Shown here one piece after another: positions 34,559-41,698 of a DNA stretch of 44,544 bases; within the stretch, counting starts at the first letter, position 1; the number at the start of each line of letters is the position of its first letter. The stretch spans positions 1 through 44,544 of the forward strand of contig JAGCNV010000095.1 of assembly GCA_017645765.1 (NCBI GenBank), given 5' to 3'. The notes beneath the pieces are model-generated. The model had not been told where the DNA came from, did no database searches, and saw only the letters and a list, made by a program, of their open reading frames with translations. The DNA comes from a bacterium (GTDB taxonomy: Bacteria > UBP6 > UBA1177). The translations under genes were made by a program, and so were the position numbers.

Positions 34559-35391
34559 ATGAGCGAAAACAGCACCAGCTTGATAATGTATGTGACCGAA
34601 GACGGAGTGACTCGCATTCAGGCGACATTTGACCAGGATACTGTCTGGCTCTCGATAGATCAGATGGCGGAACTTTTCCAGCGGGATAAATCAACAATTT
34701 CGCGGCACATAAAAAATGTATTTGATGAACATGAGCTTACCAAAAATCGAGTTGTTGCAAATTTTGCAACAACTGCCTCTGACGGGAAAACATATCAGGT
34801 TGATTACATAACTTAGATGTAATTATTTCAGTGGGTTATCGTGTCAAATCAATTCGCGGAACACAGTTCAGAATTTGGGCTTTAAAAGTTCTGAAAGACT
34901 ATCTTCTTAAAGGTTATTCCGTAAATCAGAGGATTGAACGCCTGGAAACTCGGATGAGCAAAACGGAAGAAAAAATAGATTTTTTTGTCCGCACAGCTTT
35001 GCCTCCGGTAGAGGGAATTTTCTTCAACGGGCAGATTTTCGATGCCTATACATTTGTTTGTGACCTGATCCGCAGTGCGAAAAAACAGATACTATTGTTC
35101 GATAATTACATCGATGACAGTGTGCTGAAAATGCTCGACAAACATTGTGACGGTGTTGATGTCCGCATTCTGACCAAAAGCGTTTCACCCCAGCTGCAGC
35201 TTGACATCGAAAAACATAATTCCCAATATTCTCCAATTAAATTAGAAGTTTTTACCAATTCTCACGACCGTTTTCTCTGCATTGATGACACTGTTTATCA
35301 CATCGGGGCATCGCTCAAGGATTTGGGCAAAAAGTGGTTTGGTTTCAACCGAATGGAAATCGATACTGAGAGTCTGATCGGAAAGATGTAG
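34559..35391 (+). pseudogene. rhuM: RhuM-family protein gene broken by a one-base frameshift
   Basis: The first 85 codons encode the RhuM N-terminus (VWLSIDQMAELFQRDKSTISRHIKNVFDE; VANFATTASDGKTYQVDY) and stop at TAG 34814-34816. The family continues as NLDVIISVGYRVKS, and exactly this is encoded in another frame from about 34808 (NLDVIISVGYRVKSIRGTQFRIWALKVLKDYLLKGY). A single missing base near 34806-34810 explains the break (DYYNLD expected). The rest runs open to 35391 and includes a PLD-like segment (ILLFDNYIDDSVLKML, SHDRFLCIDDTVYHIGASLKDLGKKW). The joined protein would be about 278 residues. RhuM proteins are accessory, often in genomic islands; the molecular role is unknown. Confidence 0.85.
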
Positions 35392-35410
35392 CTCTATGAA
35401 CCTCATAGAG
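35392..35410. repeat. Perfect 8-bp inverted repeat after rhuM
   Basis: CTCTATGA (35392-35399), loop ACC, then TCATAGAG (35403-35410), directly after the rhuM stop. There is no following T-tract, so it is a weak terminator candidate; it separates rhuM from a convergent gene. Confidence 0.5.
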
Positions 35411-35438
35411 AAGTGCCTGCGCGGTGTTCCGTTTCTGC

Positions 35439-36743
35439 CTAAAAAATAGTCCCGATATTAAGATAAAAACGCGAAGGCAACCATGGACCTTCGAATCCTA
35501 ATCCCAATGTAAATTTATTGTGGAATATCATATTCATGCCGAATTCCCATTCAAAAACAGGAAAATAAAGTCTATAAACTTCTCCAAAATAAAACAAGTT
35601 TCCATACCCTGCGGAAAATAAAATGCCTACATAACGAAGAATTTTATTACTGGTTTTGAATTCATAAGCAAAATTTGCCATAATCGGTAATATTAGTTCC
35701 TCGGGGATGTAATATACTAAATCAAATCCGAATCCGATAAAAAGATTGCCTGCACCGACACCGTAAGGTTTGCTGAATACTTTGAAGTTGAAGTCGAAAC
35801 CTGTAGAAAATGCAATACCTGCAGAAGAATGAAGATCCGGATCATAAAACCATGTAGGCCCCAATCCTAAGTTCCATCTTCCGCTGAAAGTTCCTTCAAG
35901 TTTCTGGTCGGCTTTGGAATGGAGTTCCGCATCCTGTGCGGCGAGTTCTTTTGCAAAAGCCTCTTCTGCCTCGAACTCGCATTTGCCATTTGGAAATTCT
36001 TTAAGATACTGCTGCCAGCCCTGGGCGGTGTTCATTGTTTCGGCATTTTTGCAGGCAATGGAATCAAGTGCGTCTTTCGCTTCTTCTGCGCATTCACCGT
36101 TGGGGTATTTGTCGAGATAAGTCTTCCATGTTATTGAGGAATCCTTTTGGCGGGCATATTCGCAGGCCGCAGCGTCTTTGCTGTTGCTGCTTGGTGCTTT
36201 TGATTTCTGTTTTTTCGGTTTTTCCTGTGATGCAATTTCTCCGTTTACTTCGGTTTCAACCTTGACGATTTTTTCAACGAGTTTGTCGATAGCAGTTTTT
36301 AAAGCCTTGTCAGAACCGTCGTAGTCCTCTTTTGCAGCGATGATCGTCGCCTCTTTTTCAAGGTCGATAAGCTCAGATGAAAGCGTGTATAAACCGGCAA
36401 AAGATGTGATCGTCGTTTTTACGATCAGGTCTGCTGAAAGTGCCTGACCGAGCTGAATCTGGCAGTTTTTGTCGGTACACGCCTTGTAAGAGGGATCTGT
36501 GTTGAATTTTTTGCGCATATCCTTGATGGTATCTTTCTGTCTGTCTTTTGAAATGATGATGTAACGGTTCGTACTGGCGAATACAACGCGGAGATATTCC
36601 GTCGCGTTTGCGAGGATATTCTCTTCTATTGTGCCGCTCATATCCTCAAATTCCATAACGGCAAGCTTGATTTTGTCGTCATCGTCGGCAAAAAGATAGC
36701 AAAAACTTAAAAACAGGACAAAAAGGATGCAAAATTTCTTCAT
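35439..36743 (-). CDS. Modular exported protein: TolB/CsgG-like N-domain, two repeats, beta-barrel-like C-domain
   Basis: A 434-residue protein starting at the ATG at 36743, preceded by AGGAGG. A signal peptide ends near Ala19. Residues 25-160 (LAVMEFEDMSG, EYLRVVFASTNRYIIISKDRQ, CTDKNCQIQLGQALSADLIVKTTI) form a domain resembling the TolB-N/CsgG-like accessory fold seen in exported proteins of several anaerobic phyla. A Lys/Ser-rich linker (165-190) precedes two repeats of about 37 residues (194-228, 231-265), each with W-x2-YL-x2-(Y/F)PNG-x-C and paired cysteines. Residues 287-434 alternate aromatic and small residues like outer-membrane strands and end in Phe434. Insertion in the outer membrane is inferred. 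Function unknown. Confidence 0.82.
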   Translation of the reverse strand: MKKFCILFVLFLSFCYLFADDDDKIKLAVMEFEDMSGTIEENILANATEYLRVVFASTNRYIIISKDRQKDTIKDMRKKFNTDPSYKACTDKNCQIQLGQALSADLIVKTTITSFAGLYTLSSELIDLEKEATIIAAKEDYDGSDKALKTAIDKLVEKIVKVETEVNGEIASQEKPKKQKSKAPSSNSKDAAACEYARQKDSSITWKTYLDKYPNGECAEEAKDALDSIACKNAETMNTAQGWQQYLKEFPNGKCEFEAEEAFAKELAAQDAELHSKADQKLEGTFSGRWNLGLGPTWFYDPDLHSSAGIAFSTGFDFNFKVFSKPYGVGAGNLFIGFGFDLVYYIPEELILPIMANFAYEFKTSNKILRYVGILFSAGYGNLFYFGEVYRLYFPVFEWEFGMNMIFHNKFTLGLGFEGPWLPSRFYLNIGTIF

Positions 36744-36842
36744 TCTAAACCTCCTAAACAAAAAAAATGTTGAAATTATTGAATTTTTTTACAGAAAAAA
36801 CTTGACTTGGATTTAATCGGAGCGACGCTTTTTTAATAATTA

Positions 36843-36869
36843 GTTGCGTTGCGTTGCGTTGCGTTGCGT
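36843..36869. repeat. Pentanucleotide tandem repeat, five GTTGC units plus GT
   Basis: Five perfect GTTGC copies followed by GT lie 100 bases upstream of the start of the modular exported protein, within its presumed promoter region. Confidence 0.9.
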
Positions 36870-36983
36870 ATCATTTTGTCTTCAAATTGAATCAACAAAA
36901 CCGGGGAATTTTAGAGAGATACGGTTGAAAGGCAAGTTTTTGTGCAACGACTGATCAGCAACCGTCATTCTGAGTGAAGAATT

Positions 36984-37010
36984 TTCCCCTCGCCACACTG
37001 GAGAGGGGAA
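36984..37010. repeat. G/C-rich palindrome (TTCCCCTC/GAGGGGAA), possible REP-like element or nrdD terminator
   Basis: An 8-bp perfect stem (36984-36991 with 37003-37010) and an 11-base loop lie 18 bases past the nrdD stop. On the nrdD transcript the hairpin is followed by AATTCTTC, not a T-run. The flanking sequence (TCATTCTGAGTGAAGAAT) resembles dispersed intergenic repeats. Confidence 0.55.
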
Positions 37011-37027
37011 TAAAAAGGGTGAGATCT

Positions 37028-39460
37028 TTACTTCAGATTCTTCTTGAAACTGATGATATCGGAAAGGCCGGAGTAGGTTTTGTATGCGTTGTTTTCGCAG
37101 ACGACGACTGTCGGAATGCTTCTGATTCCGAATTTTCTCGCTAAATCCATGTGGTCTGCTGCATCAAGAACCTGAAGGTAAGGAGTTCCTTCCATTTCCT
37201 CTTTTGCTTTCGGGCAGTTGGGGCAGGTCTTCTGAGTGAAGAGGTAAACCTGTTTGTCGCTGCACGATGCTGCTGACATCGAAGCTGCCGGCTGAACGAA
37301 GGATTCGGGAGCTATTTTTGTGTTTAAACCGATGCCGATGGAGCCGCCGTTTCCTGAGTCGCTGCCGCCGAAAGTTTCTTCGACGATTTTCTCGGAAACA
37401 TGATATTCTGTCCTCTTCTCGAATTCCTGTTTCTTACCGTCGTTCCAGTGTTCGATCGGTCTGTAGTAACCGGTGATCCTGCTGTAGACTTCGACTTTTC
37501 CGCCGCATGTCGGGCAGGAGTCGTGTTCGCCTGCGCTGTAACCGCATTTCGGGCAGATCGTGTAGGTCGGAGAAATCGTGAAGTAGGGGAGTTTGAAGGT
37601 GTAGGCAATCTTTTTGACGAGTGCTGCAGCCGACTGCCATGAAGGAAGTTTTTCGCCGAGGAAGGTGTGGAAAACTGTTCCGCCCGTGAACTTAGTCTGG
37701 AGTTTGTCCTGGATTTCGAGAGCTTCGAAAGGATCCGTGGTGTAGTTTACCGGAAGGTGGCAGCTGTTGGTGTAGAAAGGTTTCTCGCTGTCGTTTGCAG
37801 CTGCGGTTACGATGTCGTCCCATCTTGCCTTATCCATTTTTGCAAGACGGTATGCAGTCGATTCTGCCGGAGTCGCTTCAAGGTTGTAGAGGTCGCCGGT
37901 TTCTTCCTGATAGTTTTTGAGTTTTTCGCGCATGAAATCAAGAACTTCCTGCGAGAACTTGAGTCCTTTGTGACCTGCGATGTTCTCTTTGATCCAGCAT
38001 GCGTTGAGGCACATTTCGTTCATGCCGACAAGACCGATCGTCGAGAAATGGGAGTCGAAGTTGCCGAGGTATCTTTTGGTGTAGGGGTAGAAGTTTTCGT
38101 TGAGGAGCTTCGTGCAGACTTTTCTTTTAATCTCAAGGCTTCTTCTTGCGATATCCATGAGTCTCGAAAGTTTTGCGTAGAACTCTTCTTCATTCTTTGA
38201 ATTGTATGCGATCCTCGGAAGGTTGATCGTTACAACGCCGATGCTGCCCGTTTTTTCGCCGCTGCCGAAGAGACCGCCTGTTTTTTTGCGGAGTTCCCTT
38301 TTGTCAAGCTGGAGTCTGCAGCACATACTTCTTACGTCGCTCGGATTCATGTCGCTGTTGATGAAATTCTGGAAGTAGGGAGTGCCGTATTTTGCAGTCA
38401 TTTCGAAAAGGAGATTGACGTTCTCGCCTTCCCAGTTGAAGTCTTTCGTGATGTTGTAGGTCGGGATCGGATACTGGAAACCGCGTCCTACCGCGTCGCC
38501 TTCAAGCATGATCTCGATGAACGCTTTGTTGATCATGTCCATCTCTTTCTGGCATTCGCCGTATGTGAAATCCATTTCCTTGCCGCCGACTATTGCCGGA
38601 ACGTTCTTGAGGTCTTCCGGGCAGACCCAGTCAAGCGTGATGTTGCTGAAAGGAGACTGCGTGCCCCATCTTGACGGAGTATTTACGCCGAAAACGAAAG
38701 CCTGGATCGCCTGTTTTACACCTTTGTAATCGAGTTTGTCGACGCGTGCGAACGGAGCAAGGTAGGTATCGAAGCTCGAAAAAGCCTGAGCGCCAGCCCA
38801 TTCGTTCTGCATGATGCCGAGGAAGTTGACCATCTGATTTGCTATCGTGTAAAGGTGGTTTGCAGGAGCCGATGTAAGTTTGCCGGGAACGCCGCCCAAT
38901 CCTTCCTGAATGAGCTGTTTGAGCGACCAGCCTGCACAGTAAGCGGTAAGCATCGAGAGGTCGTGAAGGTGGAAGTCGCCGTTTCTGTGGCAGTTAGCGA
39001 TCTCTTCATCGTAGATTTCGCTCAGCCAGTAGTTAGCAGTGATTTTTCCGCTGTTGTGAAGAATAAGTCCGCCGATGCTGTATGTAACGGTCGAATTTTC
39101 CTTGACTCTCCAGTCTTCGTTGCGGACGTAGCTGTTGATAGTCTCTTTATAGTCAAGGATCGTGGATTTCATCTCACGGAGTTTTTCGCGCTGCTTTCTG
39201 TAAAGGATGTAAGCCTTTGCAACCGTGGTGTAGCCGCTTTTTTCAAGAGTGTTCTCGACGCTGTCCTGAACATCTTCGATCTCGATGACGTTGTCGTGGA
39301 TCTTGCTCTGGAAGTCAGCTGTAACTCTGAGCGACAGAATGTCTAAAATATCGTCGTTAAAAAGCATATCAGCGGCGACGAATGCCTTTTTGATCGCTTC
39401 CTTGATTTTGGTAAGGTCGAAATCCGCCAAAGCGTTGTTTCTTTTTCTGATTTTGAACAT
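37028..39460 (-). CDS. nrdD: Anaerobic (class III) ribonucleoside-triphosphate reductase fused to a redoxin domain
   Basis: The 810-residue glycyl-radical enzyme reduces NTPs to dNTPs without oxygen. An N-terminal ATP-cone (residues 1-95) is followed by the catalytic barrel (GDFHLHDLSMLTAYCAGW, QNEWAGAQAFSSFDTYLAPF, VFGVNTPSRWG, LVGMNEMCLNACW), a zinc site with CPKCG and CPTCG, and the glycyl-radical loop RITGYYRP with Gly664. After a Gly/Ser-rich linker a glutaredoxin/thioredoxin-like domain covers about 735-810 with C746-PN-C749 and SIPTVVV. This fits the NrdD subgroup that uses a redoxin instead of formate as reductant. The activase NrdG is not in the window. GGAG precedes the ATG. Confidence 0.95.
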   Translation of the reverse strand: MFKIRKRNNALADFDLTKIKEAIKKAFVAADMLFNDDILDILSLRVTADFQSKIHDNVIEIEDVQDSVENTLEKSGYTTVAKAYILYRKQREKLREMKSTILDYKETINSYVRNEDWRVKENSTVTYSIGGLILHNSGKITANYWLSEIYDEEIANCHRNGDFHLHDLSMLTAYCAGWSLKQLIQEGLGGVPGKLTSAPANHLYTIANQMVNFLGIMQNEWAGAQAFSSFDTYLAPFARVDKLDYKGVKQAIQAFVFGVNTPSRWGTQSPFSNITLDWVCPEDLKNVPAIVGGKEMDFTYGECQKEMDMINKAFIEIMLEGDAVGRGFQYPIPTYNITKDFNWEGENVNLLFEMTAKYGTPYFQNFINSDMNPSDVRSMCCRLQLDKRELRKKTGGLFGSGEKTGSIGVVTINLPRIAYNSKNEEEFYAKLSRLMDIARRSLEIKRKVCTKLLNENFYPYTKRYLGNFDSHFSTIGLVGMNEMCLNACWIKENIAGHKGLKFSQEVLDFMREKLKNYQEETGDLYNLEATPAESTAYRLAKMDKARWDDIVTAAANDSEKPFYTNSCHLPVNYTTDPFEALEIQDKLQTKFTGGTVFHTFLGEKLPSWQSAAALVKKIAYTFKLPYFTISPTYTICPKCGYSAGEHDSCPTCGGKVEVYSRITGYYRPIEHWNDGKKQEFEKRTEYHVSEKIVEETFGGSDSGNGGSIGIGLNTKIAPESFVQPAASMSAASCSDKQVYLFTQKTCPNCPKAKEEMEGTPYLQVLDAADHMDLARKFGIRSIPTVVVCENNAYKTYSGLSDIISFKKNLK

Positions 39461-39510
39461 TTGTTTTTCTCCTTCGGGTTAAAAGTTATAAAAACACAAA
39501 AAGCCCGGCA

Positions 39511-39538
39511 ATATTGCACAAGCGATTGTGGTTGTCAA
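39511..39538 (-). promoter_or_regulatory. Promoter of nrdD
   Basis: On the minus strand a perfect TTGACA (39538-39533) is followed after 16 bases by CAATAT (39516-39511), about 50 bases before the ATG. It lies between two NrdR-like boxes. Confidence 0.6.
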
Positions 39539-39563
39539 TAAAAAAATACACAATATCTTGGGA
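39516..39563. promoter_or_regulatory. Paired NrdR boxes before nrdD
   Basis: GCACAAGCGATTGTGG (39516-39531, containing the perfect palindrome CACAA-N4-TTGTG) and ACACAATATCTTGGGA (39548-39563) each match most positions of the NrdR consensus ACACWATATATWGTGT. Their start-to-start distance is 32 bases, the usual three-turn spacing of NrdR box pairs, and they bracket the -35 of nrdD. NrdR represses ribonucleotide reductase genes in response to ATP/dATP. Confidence 0.72.
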
Positions 39564-39624
39564 TTTTTTGTAAGTGTCTGAAATCAAAAAGAAATTTTTT
39601 TCGTTTTTTTCGCCGCCGGAAAAT

Positions 39625-39656
39625 CGTAACGCCGTCACGATGTCACGACGTAACGT
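39625..39656. repeat. Tandem 8-mer array A (four units, consensus CGTCACGA)
   Basis: Four contiguous 8-base units, CGTAACGC, CGTCACGA, TGTCACGA and CGTAACGT, lie in the lepB-nrdD gap. A short run of A and a T precede the array. It is exactly 72 bases from array B. Confidence 0.85.
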
Positions 39657-39696
39657 TGAAAGCGGTTGCGGCGGCGGAATCGAAATATCGAAAAAT

Positions 39697-39728
39697 CGTC
39701 ACGACGTCATGCCGTCACGACGTAACGT
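39697..39728. repeat. Tandem 8-mer array B (four units, consensus CGTCACGA)
   Basis: Four contiguous units, CGTCACGA, CGTCATGC, CGTCACGA and CGTAACGT, end one base before the lepB stop codon. The last two units share their final 15 bases with the end of array A. Confidence 0.85.
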
Positions 39729-39729
39729 A

Positions 39730-40731
39730 TTATTTGAAAAAATGTCCGATTCTGTTGAGACGGAGTTCCTTGACGTCAAAAACCGAGTTGCCGAACTGCA
39801 CTGAAAACCATACGAAAAGCGGTTTTCCCTGGACGTTTCCGCGCGGAACGAAACCCCAGTATCTGCTGTCGAGGCTGTCGTCGCGGTTGTCGCCCATGAC
39901 GAAGTAGTTCCTTTCGGGGACGACGAAAGAGCGGTTGCAGTAAGGGCAGCGCGTATTGATCTGTTCTCGTATGTCGTCGGTGAAACTGTCGTTGTAAATG
40001 ACTTTGTATTTGTTGCCGTTTTCGTCAGTTTCTTCGTACTGCGTTGTTTCCTCGATTCTGCCGCGCGACGAGTAGTAGCCGACTTTGCCGGTTTCCTCTC
40101 TTTCGAGCTTGCGGTTGTTCACGTAAATATTTTTTCCGGTAATATAAATTGTGTCTCCGGGAACGCCGATGACCCTTTTTACAAGGGCTTTTTTGTCAGG
40201 ACCGGGCTCGGTGAAAGTGATTATGTCGCCTCGTTTCGGGTCTGCGAATTCGACGAACTGGCTTTCCGCAAAGGGGAGTGTCAGACCGTAATAAAACATC
40301 GAAACAAAGAGATTGTCGCCGATTTCGATCGTGTCGACCATGCTTCCGGTCGGAACGCGGAACGAGCCGATGACGAAGAATTTGAGGATGAGCGCGACGA
40401 GAACGACGAGCCAGAGTTCGTCAAAAAGCTCCCATAAAGCGTTCTGTTTATACTTCTTGAAGTAGTGTTCCATATTGTAGTTGGTTTCGCCGAACGCTTT
40501 TTTTACGTATTCAAACGTGATTTTCGGATATTTTTCAGCTGAAAAATTTTCTATGTCTGTTTTAGCACGTTCTTTTTCTTCAAAAATTTCTGAAATTTTT
40601 TTGATGTTTTCATCAAGTTTTTTCTCAACCTGCTCCGGAAGATTTTTCCGTTTTTTCTTTATCCATTCAAGCCTGTTGCCCTGAATCGCCAGCTTTTTCA
40701 ATATTTTTCTGAGTTTTAATTTTTCTAACAA
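39730..40731 (-). CDS. lepB: Signal peptidase I with long N-terminal coiled-coil region
   Basis: The 333-residue membrane protease removes signal peptides from exported proteins. Catalytic Ser130 is in RVPTGSMVDTIEIGD and Lys185 in ALVKRVIGVPGD; the box E motif MGDNRDDSLDSRYWGFV is intact. One transmembrane segment precedes the Ser (LWLVVLVALILKFFVIGSF). The first about 95 residues are a basic/acidic coiled coil (RKNLPEQVEKKLDENIKKISEIFEEKERAKTD), an unusual cytoplasmic extension. A CPYC sits in an insert before box E. The TTG at 40731 is chosen as start because GGAGGGG lies five bases before it; the upstream open frame to 40941 crosses the divergent promoter. Confidence 0.9.
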   Translation of the reverse strand: MLEKLKLRKILKKLAIQGNRLEWIKKKRKNLPEQVEKKLDENIKKISEIFEEKERAKTDIENFSAEKYPKITFEYVKKAFGETNYNMEHYFKKYKQNALWELFDELWLVVLVALILKFFVIGSFRVPTGSMVDTIEIGDNLFVSMFYYGLTLPFAESQFVEFADPKRGDIITFTEPGPDKKALVKRVIGVPGDTIYITGKNIYVNNRKLEREETGKVGYYSSRGRIEETTQYEETDENGNKYKVIYNDSFTDDIREQINTRCPYCNRSFVVPERNYFVMGDNRDDSLDSRYWGFVPRGNVQGKPLFVWFSVQFGNSVFDVKELRLNRIGHFFK

Positions 40732-40758
40732 GAGCCCCTCCGTTTTTAAAGCCCGAAA

Positions 40759-40786
40759 AAGATAGTCAAAAGAGGCTGAATTGCAA
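40759..40786 (-). promoter_or_regulatory. Possible promoter of lepB
   Basis: On the minus strand TTGCAA (40786-40781), 16 bases, TATCTT (40764-40759), 28 bases before the TTG start. Confidence 0.4.
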
Positions 40787-40829
40787 AATTTATTCTGCCT
40801 GAAAATCTTATAATATAATTGTTTTTTAT

Positions 40830-40857
40830 TTGACTTTAAAACTCCAGGACTAATAAT
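40830..40857 (+). promoter_or_regulatory. Promoter of the fumarase-kor operon
   Basis: TTGACT (40830-40835), 16 bases, AATAAT (40852-40857). The -10 overlaps an upstream in-frame ATG at 40856, so translation should start at the later ATG at 40880. Confidence 0.6.
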
Positions 40858-40879
40858 GCGGCGGTTGTTTGAGGTCGCA

Positions 40880-41698
40880 ATGCGTATTATAGAAGGTTTA
40901 GCCATAAAAGAGGCCGTGAAAGAGCTTTTTATCAAGCTCAATTATTCGCCTGTTTCGCTTGAAAATGTTGTTTTCGCAAATTCCAGTATGGATTCTTTTG
41001 AAAATCAACTTGCTGAAATTATTGATAAAAACCGCGAAATGGCAAAAACGAAAAAACGTCCTTTGTGCCAGGACTGCGGAATTGCGCAGGTTTTTGTGAA
41101 AATGGGCAAAAACGTCACTTTCAGCGATTCTCCGAGCCTTGAGATCCTCATAAACAAAGGGGTAGAGGAGGCATATAGTGAAGGTCTTCTCAGAAAATCG
41201 ACAGTCATTGACCCGTTCGAGCGGAAAAACGAAGGGAAAAACCTTCCCGCATTCATTCACTACGAGCTTTGCGACGGTGACACTTTCGAGATCTCCGGCA
41301 TCGCCAAAGGCGGCGGCAGCGAAAATGTAAGCGCGCAGAAAATGCTTGTTCCGGCAGTCGGACGCGAGGGAGTGGCAGATTTTGTTTTTGAAACTCTCAA
41401 AAACGCAGGCGGAAAAGGCTGCCCGCCTTATTTTGTCGGTGTCGGAGTCGGCGGAACATTCGATTCTGTCGCAACTTTGGCGAAAAAAGCACTTTTAGAG
41501 CAGGTCTGCGAAGATAACGAACTGCTTGAAATGATTAATGAAAAAATAAAAAATTTAGGCTTCGGAGTCCTCGGCTTTCCTGGGAAATGCCCTGTGAAAG
41601 CGGTTTATGTGAAAAAGGCTCCGACACATATTGCAATGATGCCTACGGCTGTTGCTCTCAACTGCCACAGCTTCAGAACCGGAAAGGTTGAGCTATGA
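40880..41698 (+). CDS. Fumarate hydratase class I, alpha (N-terminal) subunit
   Basis: The 272-residue subunit carries the oxygen-sensitive [4Fe-4S] cluster of two-subunit fumarases, which interconvert fumarate and malate. Cluster and substrate motifs: RPLCQDCGIAQVF, AKGGGSENVSAQKML, GVGVGGTFDSVATLAKKAL and GFPGKCPVKAVYVKKAPTHIA. An L-tartrate dehydratase alpha subunit is a close alternative; the kor neighbours favour fumarase. The ATG at 40880 follows GAGG and lies just after the predicted transcription start. The stop overlaps the beta-subunit gene (ATGA). Confidence 0.9.
   Translation: MRIIEGLAIKEAVKELFIKLNYSPVSLENVVFANSSMDSFENQLAEIIDKNREMAKTKKRPLCQDCGIAQVFVKMGKNVTFSDSPSLEILINKGVEEAYSEGLLRKSTVIDPFERKNEGKNLPAFIHYELCDGDTFEISGIAKGGGSENVSAQKMLVPAVGREGVADFVFETLKNAGGKGCPPYFVGVGVGGTFDSVATLAKKALLEQVCEDNELLEMINEKIKNLGFGVLGFPGKCPVKAVYVKKAPTHIAMMPTAVALNCHSFRTGKVEL

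Noticed and set aside
36843-36869. CRISPR-like repeat
   Set aside because: The units are five bases and contiguous without spacers, so it is a microsatellite. No CRISPR array or cas gene was seen anywhere in the window.
39625-39728. CRISPR array or replication origin iterons
   Set aside because: Units are 8 bases, contiguous and only four per array, with no cas genes; no dnaA or rep gene and no DnaA-box cluster are nearby.
40856-40879. Earlier ATG for the fumarase alpha subunit
   Set aside because: It falls inside the predicted -10 element, upstream of the likely transcript start, and lacks an SD. The ATG at 40880 has one.
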